64,000 nt of DNA from Trachythela sp. YZ-2020 (GCA_016169945.1 JADLSH010000185.1:1-64000); one strand, 5' to 3'. Counted from the stretch's first letter, positions 11,301 to 22,773 are shown. Numbers and translations: made by a program. Notes: generated from the letters alone by a model not told the origin.

Positions 11301-12600
11301 CGGTGTCCGAATTGTAAACAAACAAAACATCTACCGTCCTTCCGCAAGATTTCCTTTCGATCGCTTAACTTAGTTACTGTCTCACACGAGGCTGAATAAT
11401 GGTGCTTTCCACAAAAAGCGCATTTAATTGTGAATGTGTTCTTGTCTTGGGTACCCTGTGCTACTAATGATGCAGTCGAACCGGTATTCCTTGGGTATTG
11501 CACTCTCTTGGGTTCAGTATTAGCCTTAACATGCTCGGTCAGTTCTCTCGCCTCCACTTCCTTTCGAATAATGTCTAACAAATCCTTTATCACCCACACA
11601 TCCTTGTTGGTGTTTCTCGCTATTTGTAGACGGACATCACTAGGCAGTTTTGACATTATAACAGGTATTAATAAACTTCCATATTGTTCACTTTGAACCC
11701 CCAACGCTTCCAACGCTCGTACATTCACACTGACTTTATCATAAATGTACCGTAATTGACTTGACTTTTCCCCACTACATGGTTGTATCTTAAGTAACTC
11801 GTCCATGTGAGCCGAAATTATTTGTTGTGAATTGCCATATCGTTCTTTCAAAATATCTATGGCAGCCTGGTAATTATCTTCGGTTATAGCAAGTCCCTTA
11901 ATAGAACGAAGGGCTTGCCTCAAGCAGAGAAACCAAATAATTAAACTTGTCGATACTTGATAACTGTGTATTCTTGTCCACAGCGCTTTCGAATATTTCC
12001 CAAAATGCTTTATAATTTGTCACCTCACCTTTAAACTTAGGTAATGTTAGCTTTGGTAGCTTCGATCTAACATAATTATGTGTGTTCGTGCTCGATATTT
12101 GCGTGTTCGTGCTTTGCGTTGAATTCGTGGCCGGGCTTTGCGTGTTCGTGTTCTGCGTTGAATTCGTGTTCGTGCTCTGAGGTGAACTCGGTATAAAAAT
12201 GGCTTGCTCACTAACCTGAGTTGCATTTTGTTCCGTATTAATATTGCTTGTTTCCGTTGTTTGCTCGGTATTTTGCTCGTCGTATTGATAGGTTCGCTCG
12301 TAAACTTCGTTATTTTGGCTCGTACATCACATGCCCGTGAATATACTTCCTCCGTTTCGTCGATTTCTTGCACGATGTCGTCCACGTTGCATAGCTCTAG
12401 AATTTGACTATCTAGTTCCTTTAATCGGTCGATTTTCTCGTTTAATAAGTTCCCAATCGTATTCAATCTTTCGCTCGTATTCGTCGATTTTTCCCGCTGT
12501 TTAATAACTCGATTGATTCCTTCGTATACTTCGTAACTACGCCTCGATTACCCGATCGTATCGCCTTTAATCGCTTCAATTTCTCGTCGTTTTCCGCCAT
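11228..12600 (-). pseudogene. gag: BEL gag, frame-broken
   Basis: The likely start is the ATG at 12598-12600. The N-terminal part begins 'MAENDEKLKRLKAIRSGN' and is helical and charged. A middle block near 11990-12060 contains 'LPKLTLPKFKGEV', the conserved start of the BEL gag (DUF1759-like) domain. The C-terminal part ends in CCHC-like zinc knuckles (CAFCGKHH, CFVCLQFGHRGNQC, CRQCSGKHH). The frame changes near 12540, near 12300 and near 11915, each by one base. Gag packages the RNA into particles. The pol frame overlaps the end in a different frame, which could be a real gag-pol shift or another indel. Confidence 0.85.
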
Positions 12601-12681
12601 ATTTTGCTCTCGATTCCGTGTATATTTTCGGTTAAAATACCGAAAATACTCGTCGATTTCGCCAGTTAACAACACTGCAGT

Positions 12682-12699
12682 GCCCCACGTTGGGCGCCA
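12682..12699 (-). other. BEL primer-binding site, tRNA-Lys(CUU) type
   Basis: The 18 plus-strand bases GCCCCACGTTGGGCGCCA, directly next to the LTR, equal the 3' end of animal tRNA-Lys(CUU) including CCA, as I know that tRNA. The element RNA would therefore pair with this tRNA to prime minus-strand DNA. Confidence 0.8.
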
Positions 12700-12885
12700 T
12701 GTAATGAAGTCATCCCGTATAGTGATATAAATTTAATAGACTCACATAATTACAATGATAAAATAAACTAAAACTTGTAGCAGTTCACTGCAGTTGTTGT
12801 TCTACTCGTAAAATTCCCCATAAGACTCTCGCACATGTTCAATCTAAAAGTACTACGTCATACATAAAACCGGAAGTTCGTTACA
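12700..12885 (-). repeat. BEL 5' LTR
   Basis: 186 bases, identical to the other LTR. It should hold the promoter and the polyadenylation signal; no TATA box was assigned with confidence. Confidence 0.95.
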
Positions 12886-12890
12886 CACAT

Positions 12891-13842
12891 TAGCCCATAG
12901 GATTCGTAACATTTTCATGATCAAACTGTGAATTTTCTATGATACAGTTCACCCTCAAACAAGATTTAGCCACCGATGAAGAGTGTTGTATTTAATATGT
13001 CAACACAATGTTAAAAATTAAAGCTGTGATCAAAGCAATTCCCCAGCTTACACACTGATAGCTATTTCATATATTATTTTGGTAATATATTAGTTTGGTA
13101 GTTATATTGCTAACATGTGTATGCCAACCATGGTGAAATAGCTGCAAAATTGTGTGCTGTAGAAACTTGGTATGCATATTTTGCAGTTGCCAGAAAAGAC
13201 TAAAACTCTATTTGAAAATGTATTTAGTTGTGAATGGATATATAAAAACATATCTGTTTGAGGAATCCACCTGACAAATCAGTTTCAGTTGTGAGTTTAT
13301 CATCAGTGAATCTAATTTATTTGGTGTTCTCCTTTCATATATCTTGTATCTGGAATTGAGTACATTTCTTGAATGGCAGAATGCCAGTTAACCCATTTTC
13401 TCAGTTTGCTTGATCATGCGGTACAGTAAGTACAGATATTAATTAAGTACTATGTAATGGATCAATATTTTCACAAACGTACAGTCGAGCATATGCTGGG
13501 GGGAGGAGGGTGCTATACCAATGTACACTTTTTAAAATGTCAATAATGGCTTTGAATGCACAGCAATATTTCCAGATCATTTACAGCTATTTTTGGCAAG
13601 AAATTATTCTTCAAAAAATAAAACTGACATTATTTTTTGCTAGTGTTTAGCAGAGTCTCTGGTCAACTTTGTTATGGCATACAATCTAGATTGTATACAA
13701 TATACATATGCTAATATTTGGCCGTGACCATCATTCTTGAGGTTCAGCATTTAAGAGTACGCTCTGAGAGGGAGGTAGGGGGTCGAAAAGGGGAGAGTAC
13801 GTTCTGCACGCGTATGAAAATGTTGATAATTGTGGATGACCC
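12891..13842. other. Internal TTAA-element sequence, no gene recognised
   Basis: AT-rich sequence between the BEL insertion and the ballast gene. No transposase motif was found in any frame, though short exons could be missed. Confidence 0.4.
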
Positions 13843-16286
13843 TTAGAATAAAATTATAATTTTACAACCATGGAGGCCGATAACCTGTGTACATCCATTA
13901 GGAGAAGGGTAACGATTACATATATCAACTACGCAGCAACTTGGGACAACTCTTCGGTTTTGCTTCGCTAAATGTCCATGCTGCCATAATACATATTGCC
14001 TATAGGCTGCATGGTGAAAATTTTCATTGTTTCTGTTGTTATTTAGGACCAGAACATCTTCTCTGTACCTCATGGCAATATCCAAAATATTTCCATCAAG
14101 GACAATTTGTTGTAAAAGTGGTGTTCCTGAAATGCATGGTCTTCTTGTTCTGGCACAGCATTTATTCTCCTCCTGAGTGCATATTGCTATACAGTGACCA
14201 CAGTTGCACCACTGAGGAGTATTATCAGGATCAGGGTTTGATTCCGGAGCTTCATTCCCTCCTGCCAGTTCTCCATTTACTATATCAGCAAAGGTGGTTG
14301 GCTGTCTACGTAGTAATTCCAAGGCCAACCTACGTAAGACAAGAACATTCATATCCTCCACTAGGTTCTGAAAAGTCGATATGGGTATCATTGGTAAATC
14401 AATCACAAATAGGTGAAATATGAACTCTGGCTTTAGAAAGGGTAAAATAATGAAGTAGGGCAAATTGTACCTTAATAGGTTAATTTAAGAACATTAGCAG
14501 ATAGTTAACTAATTAATCCACAAGACATTTCTTCCTGAGTAAAATTGTCTGGCATTAATTAGAGCAAACGAAAACAGTTCGCCTCCTTGCAGCTTAATGG
14601 TTATTAACCAAATAGGGTAATATGTACCCGAGTTTGTCATCCTACTCTGTCTAACGCCAGACAATTTTACTCATCAAGGGGAGATTCTTGCACCTTAATG
14701 GGTGAATATACCACAATGATGGTTGAAATACACTGTACATTTTAGGAGTTGATCAATATGAACAGATAAATGATATATAGTATAGGAAGATTGTTAATAA
14801 TGGTATTTGTTTGCATGCCAATTTTTGTAATAAAAAGTCTATGCTTCATAGAAGACAACCAATTGTTGTTATCAGTTAATATGAAATAGAAAATTAAGAT
14901 GTGGACTGTTTATTCAATTGGATATCAGTTATTATAATATAGTAAAACATTCTAGGATAGCATGCATTGCACATTTTCGATTCTGACCAGGTAATATTGT
15001 GTATTTTCATTTTTCTAAAGCACTTTTAGCTACTGTTACTGTCATCAAATTATAACCCTGATTTAAGCCAGGTAAAAGAGGACAAAAATTGATAAATTCA
15101 AGTTTAGAAAAGATATGCATGCAAACACTTGAAACTTGCTGTGTGTAGGCAATTTTATGTATACAGTATATATAGGCTGCATATATTTGAAAGCAAATTA
15201 GAATGAGGTTTATAACAACTAGTTTACTTACCACTAGTTGTTTGTGATTAGCTTGGTTTTCAGCAGCATTAGGTTCTTCCTGCAATTGTCTTCGTCCAAC
15301 TCCTCCCCTTGTATTTTGCCCACCTCCCTTGCACGTCGTCCTCCCCTTGCACCTCGCCTCTTCCTTGTCCCCCTTTTCTGTTGTGTTCTTTTCTCAACTT
15401 TTTCCTCTTCCCCAGCCTTTAGTCTGCCTTTTCTCGCTTCCTTCACTATCATCTGTCCTCTCGATCTCTGTCTTGCACAGAAAAATCAGAATCCTAAAAC
15501 AACAAGAGAGAATATGAGCAAAGGGCCAAAGTTTCCAATGGTATACAAGTTAATTTATTAGGCAGTTGTGATATCCAAGGATTCCAAGCTAGAAGTATAC
15601 TGTTGAAGACCTGCTGACACTTCTGCCCGCTGATGAGCTGATCAAGCAGAAGTTTAATATATTAAAACTCATTAACTAGAATATCAAGTATTATCAACTA
15701 TCATGAAGAAATTATAAAATCATTAATACGTCTCCGTCGTCTCGTACCAAATTCACGTATGTGCTTTATAGAAATTATAATATCATAGCAAATATAGTCC
15801 TTCGTGTAAGGCCCGTTCTATCGAAGAAAACTTAATGCAAGATCGGAAGTAGACATGAATTTGACATGAAAGGTTTGTCTTGCACTCGAGTTTACATATG
15901 TAAATGAATTGTAAAGCACAAAGAAAGTCCTGCCTGTTTTATATTCATGCGCCAAATTTTCATTGATAGAGGAAAAAATGTAAAAGTTCTTACCGTATTG
16001 TCGCTATCGCTCTCTTGGGCCCTTCTGTTGTTCATACAAGTAGAATCACAGTCTTCGCCATGACACGTACTCGAACAAAACGTATTCAAGCTTCGGCACG
16101 AAGCGTTTCTTTTAAACAATGGCCGCGGCATTTGCATACAGTTAAATTATATACATTAGGCAATGCCGCGGCTTGTTCTGTCTGCTTTACTTCTAATTCT
16201 TCAAGCGTCAAGAACCCCTCGCTTGCGTCGCGGCCATGACGGATTGACAGTGAAATTTGATCTTGCGAAATGTTGTGTAATGCCAA
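13843..16286 (-). CDS. P2X7 ballast-domain protein with Cys-rich CXC-like N-terminus, three exons
   Basis: Exon 1 (16286-15994) starts at an ATG 41 bases inside the right TIR. It has a Cys-rich block (CKCRGHC, then CSSTCHGEDC) resembling a CRC/tesmin zinc motif, with one frame break at an AAA run, and ends at ACG|GTAAGA. Exon 2 (about 15471-15232) is Arg/Gly-rich and ends CTAGTG|GTAAGT. Exon 3 (from 14367, after CTTTTCAG) holds the ballast domain: 'WCNCGHC', 'NKCCARTRRPCIS', 'ILDIAMRYREDVLVL', 'AAYRQYVLWQHG' and 'RRVVPSCC'. A frame slip near 13890 hides a natural-looking end (YTGYRPPWL, stop near 13870). In vertebrate P2X7 this domain is the cytoplasmic Zn-binding C-terminus. No P2X channel core is present here. 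Function unknown. Confidence 0.8.
14530..14720. repeat. Inverted pair of a dispersed 'TCTGGCATTA' repeat
   Basis: 'gagtaaaattgtctggcatt' at 14537-14556 faces 'gccagacaattttactc' at about 14656-14672. Related copies lie at 60005-60060 and 60801-60905. It falls within the second intron of the ballast gene. Confidence 0.55.
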
Positions 16287-16326
16287 TACTTCATGTTATA
16301 GAATTATATGGTTCAAAACAAAAACG

Positions 16327-16369
16327 TAAACAAACTCCGCGCATGCGCAGAACGGACTGTAGACCATCT
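16327..16369 (-). repeat. Right terminal inverted repeat of the TTAA element, possible promoter
   Basis: Inverse of the left TIR. It contains the palindrome GCGCATGCGC at 16339-16348, which matches the NRF1 consensus. It lies 53 to 62 bases upstream of the ballast-gene ATG, so the TIR could serve as promoter (inference). Confidence 0.6.
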
Positions 16370-16408
16370 TTAAGTAAGTAAAAATTGTCTGGACAGAATT
16401 TAAACCCC

Positions 16409-18516
16409 TTAACTAGATAACGAGACAAGTTTTGCCTTTTTACTTCTTGTATCTGTTGCACATCTGTGTTTAAGGAGCCAATTTGACACAGCAGAGTCTG
16501 CGTTCCATAGGTGTGGAGGTGGGCCGTTGATGCTGATGAACAAAAGCGATGACATGTGCAACACCGTAAGTTTGGAGCGTATTGGTGAACAAACAAGGTT
16601 CATTTGCGAAAAACCTCTTTCTGCTTCAGAGGAACTGACAGGAATGGTATACATAATGCTCGGTATCAGCTTATCGTTAATGATCTTGGGTATTTTTCTC
16701 GGATCATTGAAGTATTCCCGAAAGGCTGGTATGATACCATATTCAGGTATTTAAAACCTTTGACAAATTCCTTGAATGGCCGTTTCTCCTTCGAGCCATG
16801 GAGGATATTCCAGAGTACGTAGGCCACTTATCTGGAATTAATGCTTCAAAATTATTTATTGCTGCTTCATTATTGGAGTTAAGCATTCTTGAATTAATAT
16901 TGTCAATTAATGCTTGGATGAACTGCTTTCGATCGAAAGTGACGTATCCCATTCTTGATAAGAAAGCTTCCAAAGAGACCCCTTTAAATGCAGCATGATC
17001 TCCGGTTGTTTCCTGAAAGGTGTACTTTCCTTCATGAATTGCTTCTTTAATTCTGAACAGCGCATTTAATGTCCACTTCAGATGTCTATTTGCTTCAATC
17101 AAACTGAACTGTTGCTTTTGCAACGCTTCTGAGAGCAGGGATAATTGAGCCAAGCCATCTTTAACGATTACCACTTCCTCGACAAATTATCTTGTTGATA
17201 GCTTCTTAACAATTCCCTGGTAAGTCGCACGTTCGGTAGGTTTAACGGACATGTCTTCTGTAAGCTTTTTAAAATGGGCATAGAGAGCTGGGTAGTCATT
17301 CCATAAAGCTTTGACAGCTCTATAGGATGACGCGATCCAGCGAACAGTAAAAATTTTGCCAATCTTCTTCAGCTGTAAGTCAAGATCTGTTGATCTGTTG
17401 ATAAGTTGCCGTTGTAACTTGGAAGAATAGGAGTACACAGAATACATTTTATCGAAAAATGCTTGTGTTGGATAGACGCCATTTATTGACGATACTGTAT
17501 CTGAGATAGCCAGCTCTAGGCGGTGATTTATATAGTGCCACAGAAGCAAGGCAGGGAATTTTTCCTTAAGCCTTGCCTGCCGCTATGTACTCCAAGCATG
17601 ACAGAGGCTCCATCGCTTGTAAATGCAATGAGATTCTTCGATAAGTAATCCTCGTCAAACCCGAACTCTGACAGCGTCGTAAGAATTCACTTGACGATAG
17701 ATTCTGTATCTTGACCTTCTAATTGACGGATGTCAAGAAAAACGTTCTCAGGAACTTCAAAAAGACACGCTTTCTTTGATGAAGATGTTGACTCAACAGT
17801 AATAATATCGATTTTTGTGTCATTGTCCTTAATTGTTTTACACATTTTGTTTCTCATAGTGTCCGCGATACATTCAATCATCTGCGTGCAACTGAACCTG
17901 GAATGTAAAATTGACCCAAGCTCGATCCCATTTGTGCTCTGCAGTGTGACAAGTTCTGGATAGTCCGTGAATGCTTGGTTATGGTAGCCAACAAAATATG
18001 CGGTCCGCAAACATTTCTCTGTTAGTTCTCTTGAATGTTCAACACTCTTGAGTGATGCAGTCTCAATTGTTCTTTCTTTTTGTTCAGCTAGAATGTTACT
18101 TTCGGCAATGTGCGCCTGAGATTGTGCGTGATTTTGTATCTTTTTTCGCAATGCTTTCTGTGCTACTGCCTTCTCTCCATCCCTGCGCACAGAGCATGTA
18201 CTCCATTCACTACTCAAGTGTCTACTTTGCGCACTAATGCTCCTAGACCCAGCAATTTCACTCTTTTGCAAACGTTACATCCAATATTTCCATTTTCACG
18301 TATAATCCATGGGTATTTCGTCATAAAGTAGTTGTATTGGTCTGATGACCTACAACTTGGGTATGTACCTGGGGAAATTATGGAAGTTTTGCAAGATTGG
18401 TTAGCTAAACCACTAGCATTGTTAGTGGAACAACTCTGACCAGTCTCGACAATATCCCTTGCACTTTCACTTAAATTGTAATCTTTCAAATTCTTTTGTG
18501 AACTTTGTTGACTCAC
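16409..18516 (-). pseudogene. hAT transposase (KIAA1586-like), frame-broken
   Basis: The N-terminal frame (18516-18214) has a TTF/BED-like zinc-finger segment, 'NYFMTKYPWIIRENG' and 'GCNVCKRVK'. The frame at 18271-17687 continues with 'KCLRTAYFVGYHNQAFTDY'. The one at 17549-17187 carries 'FTVRWIASSYRAVKALW', typical of KIAA1586-like hAT proteins. The frame at 17174-16743 is helical. The C-terminal frame (16654-16409) has 'TIPVSSSEAERGFSQMN', the conserved hAT dimerisation core. At least four frame changes disable it. It is the transposase of the hAT at 5771-19136, whose ends and target size agree. Confidence 0.85.
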
Positions 18517-19229
18517 TCAATTCAATTGATTGCTCGTTTTCTGAGTGACTAAATGCATTAGTTGAAAAAAAAGCTTGTTACTTTTTTCTGAATTTTTTTC
18601 TTTTCGCCTGGCCGGTGGTTGACTTCCAGTTTCAGTTTCCATTGTTGTAATACCCACTGGTGGAATTTGATTAATTCTTATCTGAACAGTAAGGATTGTT
18701 ATATAATGTTTATTATTTTCTATAATTTGATATGTCTACCTTTGTTCAGTAAATCACAAAATAATACTAGGCTTACCTTTCGGCTTGATTTCAATTGCTT
18801 TCATGCATATATACATAACATGTACAAATGAAACAAACAGGAAACGTATGCTGCTTGTATCAGTGGTTAAAATAAACGAGCACGGAACTACTTCATGTTA
18901 TAGGCACGTAATGGCTTGTATTAACGGGTATAGGAATGATCGAAAAAAGGCTATATGAAAGCATATACTTGTTAGAAGTGCATGCCGGATTAAATCATTT
19001 AAAATGAACAGTTACAAACATTGACATCATGCAATCTCTAAGAAATATAAAGGGGGCTTAGCCCCCCCCCCCCAACTTGACATATAATTTTAACAAGGGG
19101 GGCTGAGCCCCCGAGTCCCCCTCCAATACACCCCTGCATAAATGTGTTGAGGAAAATTCAAATATCGAATTAAGTAATTTACATACCTTGATCTATCAAA
19201 TTGATCTATCCTAATTAATTATATGAAAG

Positions 19230-20500
19230 TTAAAAATAGTTAAAAAGACATCTATTTATGAAGGATCGTTTGAATCGTTCCGTTTTAATTTGAGGTAAAA
19301 TAAAGTTATGTTCCCTTTGTCTTAAAATCCTTTGTTTACACACAGGAAGCAATTCATGTAGGGCATGTGCTGGATTTGATACGATTTTGCTAAATAATTT
19401 TCTGTCTCTCTCCTCGATCACTTCAGATATCTTAATACTCTTTGTCGTATATCTATAACGATAAGCCCGCCGGAAAAACTTGTCTATACGATCCAAATAT
19501 TTCTTTTGGAGTGCAAAGCCCCACACTTCAATGCAATAGTAAAAGAGTGACATGATTAGCGAGTCGAATAATTTGCTTAGCTGATCTGCAGAGTAACCAT
19601 AGCATCTACACACTCTCAATATGTACATCCGCCCACTAGCCTTCGACAGAAGATCATCGATATGAAGATCCCAGCAACATGGATTTTCCTGAAATGTGAC
19701 ACCTAATAATTTCAACCAGCTCTTTCGTTCAATGCCTACAATCGGTGCCGGTAACGGTTTCATAGACCCACCGTGCACAACCATTTCCCACGTTTTAGAA
19801 AGATTTAATGTCATTTGATTTGCTTCCGACCAATTCTAAATGCTTTCCACCTCAGCCTCAGCAGAATCCGATCCTGATTTTACTGGAGCACTTGTCGTTA
19901 TACCATCGGCAAATTTAACCAATAGGTTGTTTTGCGCATCCATGGGTTTTATATCATTAACCATCAACGAAAATAGGAAGGGACCCAAAACCGTACCCTG
20001 CGGCACGCCTTTGTTAATATCAACACAAACCGTTTCTATGGCATCAACAACAACTCTTTGTTTTCTGTTGGCCAGAAAACTAATAATCCAATTTATAGCA
20101 TAAGGTTTGATTTCGAGTGATTTCAATTTTTCACAAATAATGTTATGAGATACCGAGTCAAACGCTTTCTTGTAGTCAAATGATATTACCCTAACAGAGT
20201 CTGCACATTCATCCAGCCACTTGAGCCAATGATGCAAACACATAATCAGAGCATCGGTGGTATTGGTTCCCTCTCTATAAGCAAATTGATCTCGTCCGAT
20301 CACGGATTTGAATACAGACGCAATCTCCTGTTATAAACTACCCTTTCAAATAATCTCATAATGATGTCTGCGAGCGATATAGGCCTCAACTGATTGCACT
20401 CTGTCAAAGGAGATTCTTTGGGTAAAGGGTTCACATTGGCGAGCTTCCACATTGTTGTGGAAGGGACACATTGTTGTTCGATTGAGAGATTGATATTAAG
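19230..20500 (-). pseudogene. LINE reverse transcriptase, 5'-truncated, mutated YADD
   Basis: Read on the minus strand: early RT ('LANVNPLPKES', 'LRPISLADIIMRLFERVV', about 20330-20490), then 'DQFAYREGTNTTDAL', 'ISFDYKKAFDSVSHNI', 'GVPQGTVLGPFLFSLMVNDI' and the active-site block 'LVKFADGITTSAPV' (20303-19836). The C-terminal 'LLGVTFQENPCCWDLHIDDL' region follows in another frame (19814-19230). FADG in place of FADD would remove a catalytic aspartate. There is no endonuclease part, as in ordinary 5' truncation. The 3' tail near 19193-19216 repeats 'GATAGATCAATTT'-like units. Confidence 0.85.
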
Positions 20501-20504
20501 GGCC

Positions 20505-22773
20505 TTTAGCAGTGACTACAAGTACGACTACGAGTACGAGATTCGTCATTTTCGCGTGTTGTTTGCATCCGCCATCTCGCAAAAGTCGTAGTCGTCGGGC
20601 TTTTGAGTACGAGACTGAAACCCAATTTACTAGTATATTTGGTATCGCCCATGAACATGAATTATCAGTTACTATAATCAATTCTTACTATAATATCAAT
20701 TATTCTGTAGGCTATTAATATTCATCTTGGAAGAGAAATTGATCGGGATTCTTCTTCAAAATTATTTTAGCAACTTCAAAATTATTCAGCACACAAGCCT
20801 GGCAAATAAGAATGAAAAACGGTTTGTAAATGGATTCGCAGCTTGAATGCTAGCCGTCAAGAGTTAGTACAAGGATGCAATTTGTTGCGATAATCAACTC
20901 CGGTCGTGATTTTAAGCCTGTAGTTCTGTAAAAAACAGGCAAAAATAAAAGGAGATTAAAAGCGGAGCATGGCGAAATATAGCTTTAGTTAGGGCGAGAT
21001 GACGCTCGCTAAGGTCGCTCTACCATCGTCGTAGTTGCAATATGTTCGTGTAGCTAATGTAAGACTTTACTGTGCCACCGGTAATATAGCAAATGACCTT
21101 TCCATTGGGACTAAGCATGATGGTTAGAGGAATTGGGTTGCTTTCGAGGCAAAAACAACTGTGGGAACGACCGATTTTGTTTCGAAGATGAAATGGAGCA
21201 TTTTGACGACTTTTTGCATCCATCCATAACTTTTATTTACGGTGAAACAACGGTGAAATTTTAACTAGACATATATGTAATTTCGTGACGTTCTTCGCAA
21301 TAACGTCGTTGCTTTTATTGGATCTCTAGATTATTTAGATCCTATAACTTTATGAATGACATTCTAAGCTTTGTAATATTGACAACTTTTGTTTTTTCAG
21401 ATAATGTAATATTCGTCCCTCGTGCTTCGCGTCATTTTGTTGCGCCCTGTGCCTATTTGTCGCGCCTATTTTTTCGCCATTTTTGGCACCATTTTTCGGG
21501 TCCTTTTATCACTCCTTATTCTACCGACCATTTGTCAACTTTTTCATTTTTGAAAAATTTTGTTCGCCGGCTTTTCGCGTCTTTTTTTCAGGATAATTCA
21601 TCTTAACCTGAATTTCAGGTTGTATTTCAAATATTTCTTTCTCGACTTTTCTGGGTTTTTCTACGTTTTTCACTGCTTTTTAATCGACGAGGAATGGAGA
21701 TTTGGGGAATGCCAAAAGTGTTCAAATATAAAATAGCAGCTGAGATTCTCAACAAATAACTGCTTTCGGTTGACGAAAATTTATATCCTTAGACTGAGGC
21801 TTTTGGCTCAGAAGTAATGCAAATTTACTCATATAACTTCTTATATTATATTTGAATAGTACTAATTTTAAACCGACTTTGATAAGGGTGTGTGATGATT
21901 CCTCTCCTGCCTGTACTGCTAACACAACAAATTTAAAACTAGCAAATGTACTATGTTAAAAACTTTTTGAAACAATACTACATTTGCAACAGTTCACAAT
22001 TTGTTATTTTTTGTTTACGTTACAATATTTTATATGATAACGTATTTATTTATCTTATTGGAAATTTAGACAGCGTGAGAGCAAGATTAACTTTTTTGAA
22101 ATATATATATGAAAAGGACAACAAGAAATTTCACTATCAAGACTACTTAAGGCGTCTCTTTTTCATGTACTAGCTAGCAGTACTAGCTAACTGTAGAGAT
22201 CTTCTTTAGAATGTTTAGATCGTGCGAAGATCTTGTATTATCTGATCACGGAGCGAGGGGAATGCCATCAACACGGTTAGCTTGGTTAACTGGTAAATTT
22301 TGTTCGAGCAACAGTACTGCTTTATTTGAAATTGATGCAACTGGAAAATATTGTGGTAGACTAAAAAATATATTAACATTAATATTAATGGCTTGCAACA
22401 AATATTTCATATTGTAACATCATGGGTAAAAAAAATGGATTTTAAGTAGCTTGAAAGCAACAAAATTGAGATATTACTTACCTGGGGTTGATATATAAAT
22501 CAACAGAAATTATGCATTGAAATTATGAGATAATAGATCTGCGCATGCGCATTTTGTATTTCGTACATATTCCACAAGCTATAATTTCTCAATAACGCGG
22601 TTTATAATGTATTGAAACAGCATTTTTCTCGCTTTTAAAAATATTTTTTTTGTGAAATAGTGCATTTTCCGTATGTACGTATGTGTATGTATGTAACTTT
22701 CATTTAAAAATATATTCTCATCAACGTGACGTTGGTTTCCATGCCCGCATCATCCATATATGTCCAATAACTA
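20505..22773. other. No gene recognised
   Basis: The start (20505-20625) has a 'tacgactacgagtacgag' repeat-like segment with a matching inverse 'gtcgtagtcg', perhaps a MITE remnant. Open frames at 21352-21606 and 21946-22173 show no known domain. Confidence 0.4.

Larger units (their letters stand above)
6462..12885 (-). mobile_element. BEL/Pao LTR retrotransposon, full length
   Basis: Two 186-base LTRs (6462-6647 and 12700-12885) are identical base for base and have TG...CA ends. The element is flanked by CACAT at 6457-6461 and 12886-12890, a 5-bp target duplication. The primer-binding site touches the 5' LTR. The internal order on the minus strand is gag, aspartic protease, reverse transcriptase, RNase H, integrase, which is the BEL/Pao order. 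Identical LTRs imply a recent insertion, yet gag and pol are broken by at least eight single-base frame changes. It sits inside the TTAA element and is therefore the youngest of the three nested elements. Confidence 0.93.
5904..16369. mobile_element. TTAA-target DNA element with 43-bp TIRs carrying a P2X7-ballast gene
   Basis: Left end starts AGATGGTCTACAGTCCGTTC at 5904. The right end at 16369 is its inverse, and about 43 bases match with two differences. TTAA flanks both sides (5900-5903, 16370-16373). Removing the BEL insertion leaves about 4.0 kb. TTAA targets are known for the piggyBac, Kolobok and Sola3 groups; the ends do not start with the CCC typical of piggyBac, so Kolobok or an unnamed group is more likely (inference). 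No DDE transposase was seen. The only clear coding content is the minus-strand ballast gene (16286-13843) and two small plus-strand exon-like pieces at the left end. Confidence 0.8.
5771..19136 (-). mobile_element. hAT transposon, split by nested insertions
   Basis: Termini are CAGGGGTGTATTG at 5771 and its exact inverse at 19124-19136. The flanks are CATAAATT (5763-5770) and CATAAATG (19137-19144), an 8-bp target duplication with one mismatch. Without the TTAA element inserted at 5900-5903, the hAT is about 2.9 kb (5771-5903 plus 16370-19136), a normal length for the superfamily. The transposase reads leftward in the right-hand part. The copy is dead: its coding region is broken and physically split from its left end. 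Confidence 0.85.

Noticed and set aside
11228..11325. Programmed frameshift between BEL gag and pol
   Set aside because: No clear slippery sequence was found and several other single-base breaks exist in the same element, so an ordinary indel is as likely.
13941..14423. 160-codon plus-strand open frame
   Set aside because: It is antisense to the ballast-domain exon, which has clear family motifs and splice sites; this frame has none.
15234..15561. Plus-strand open frame opposite the Arg/Gly-rich exon
   Set aside because: Pro/Leu/Ser-rich frame produced by the complement of the purine-rich exon.
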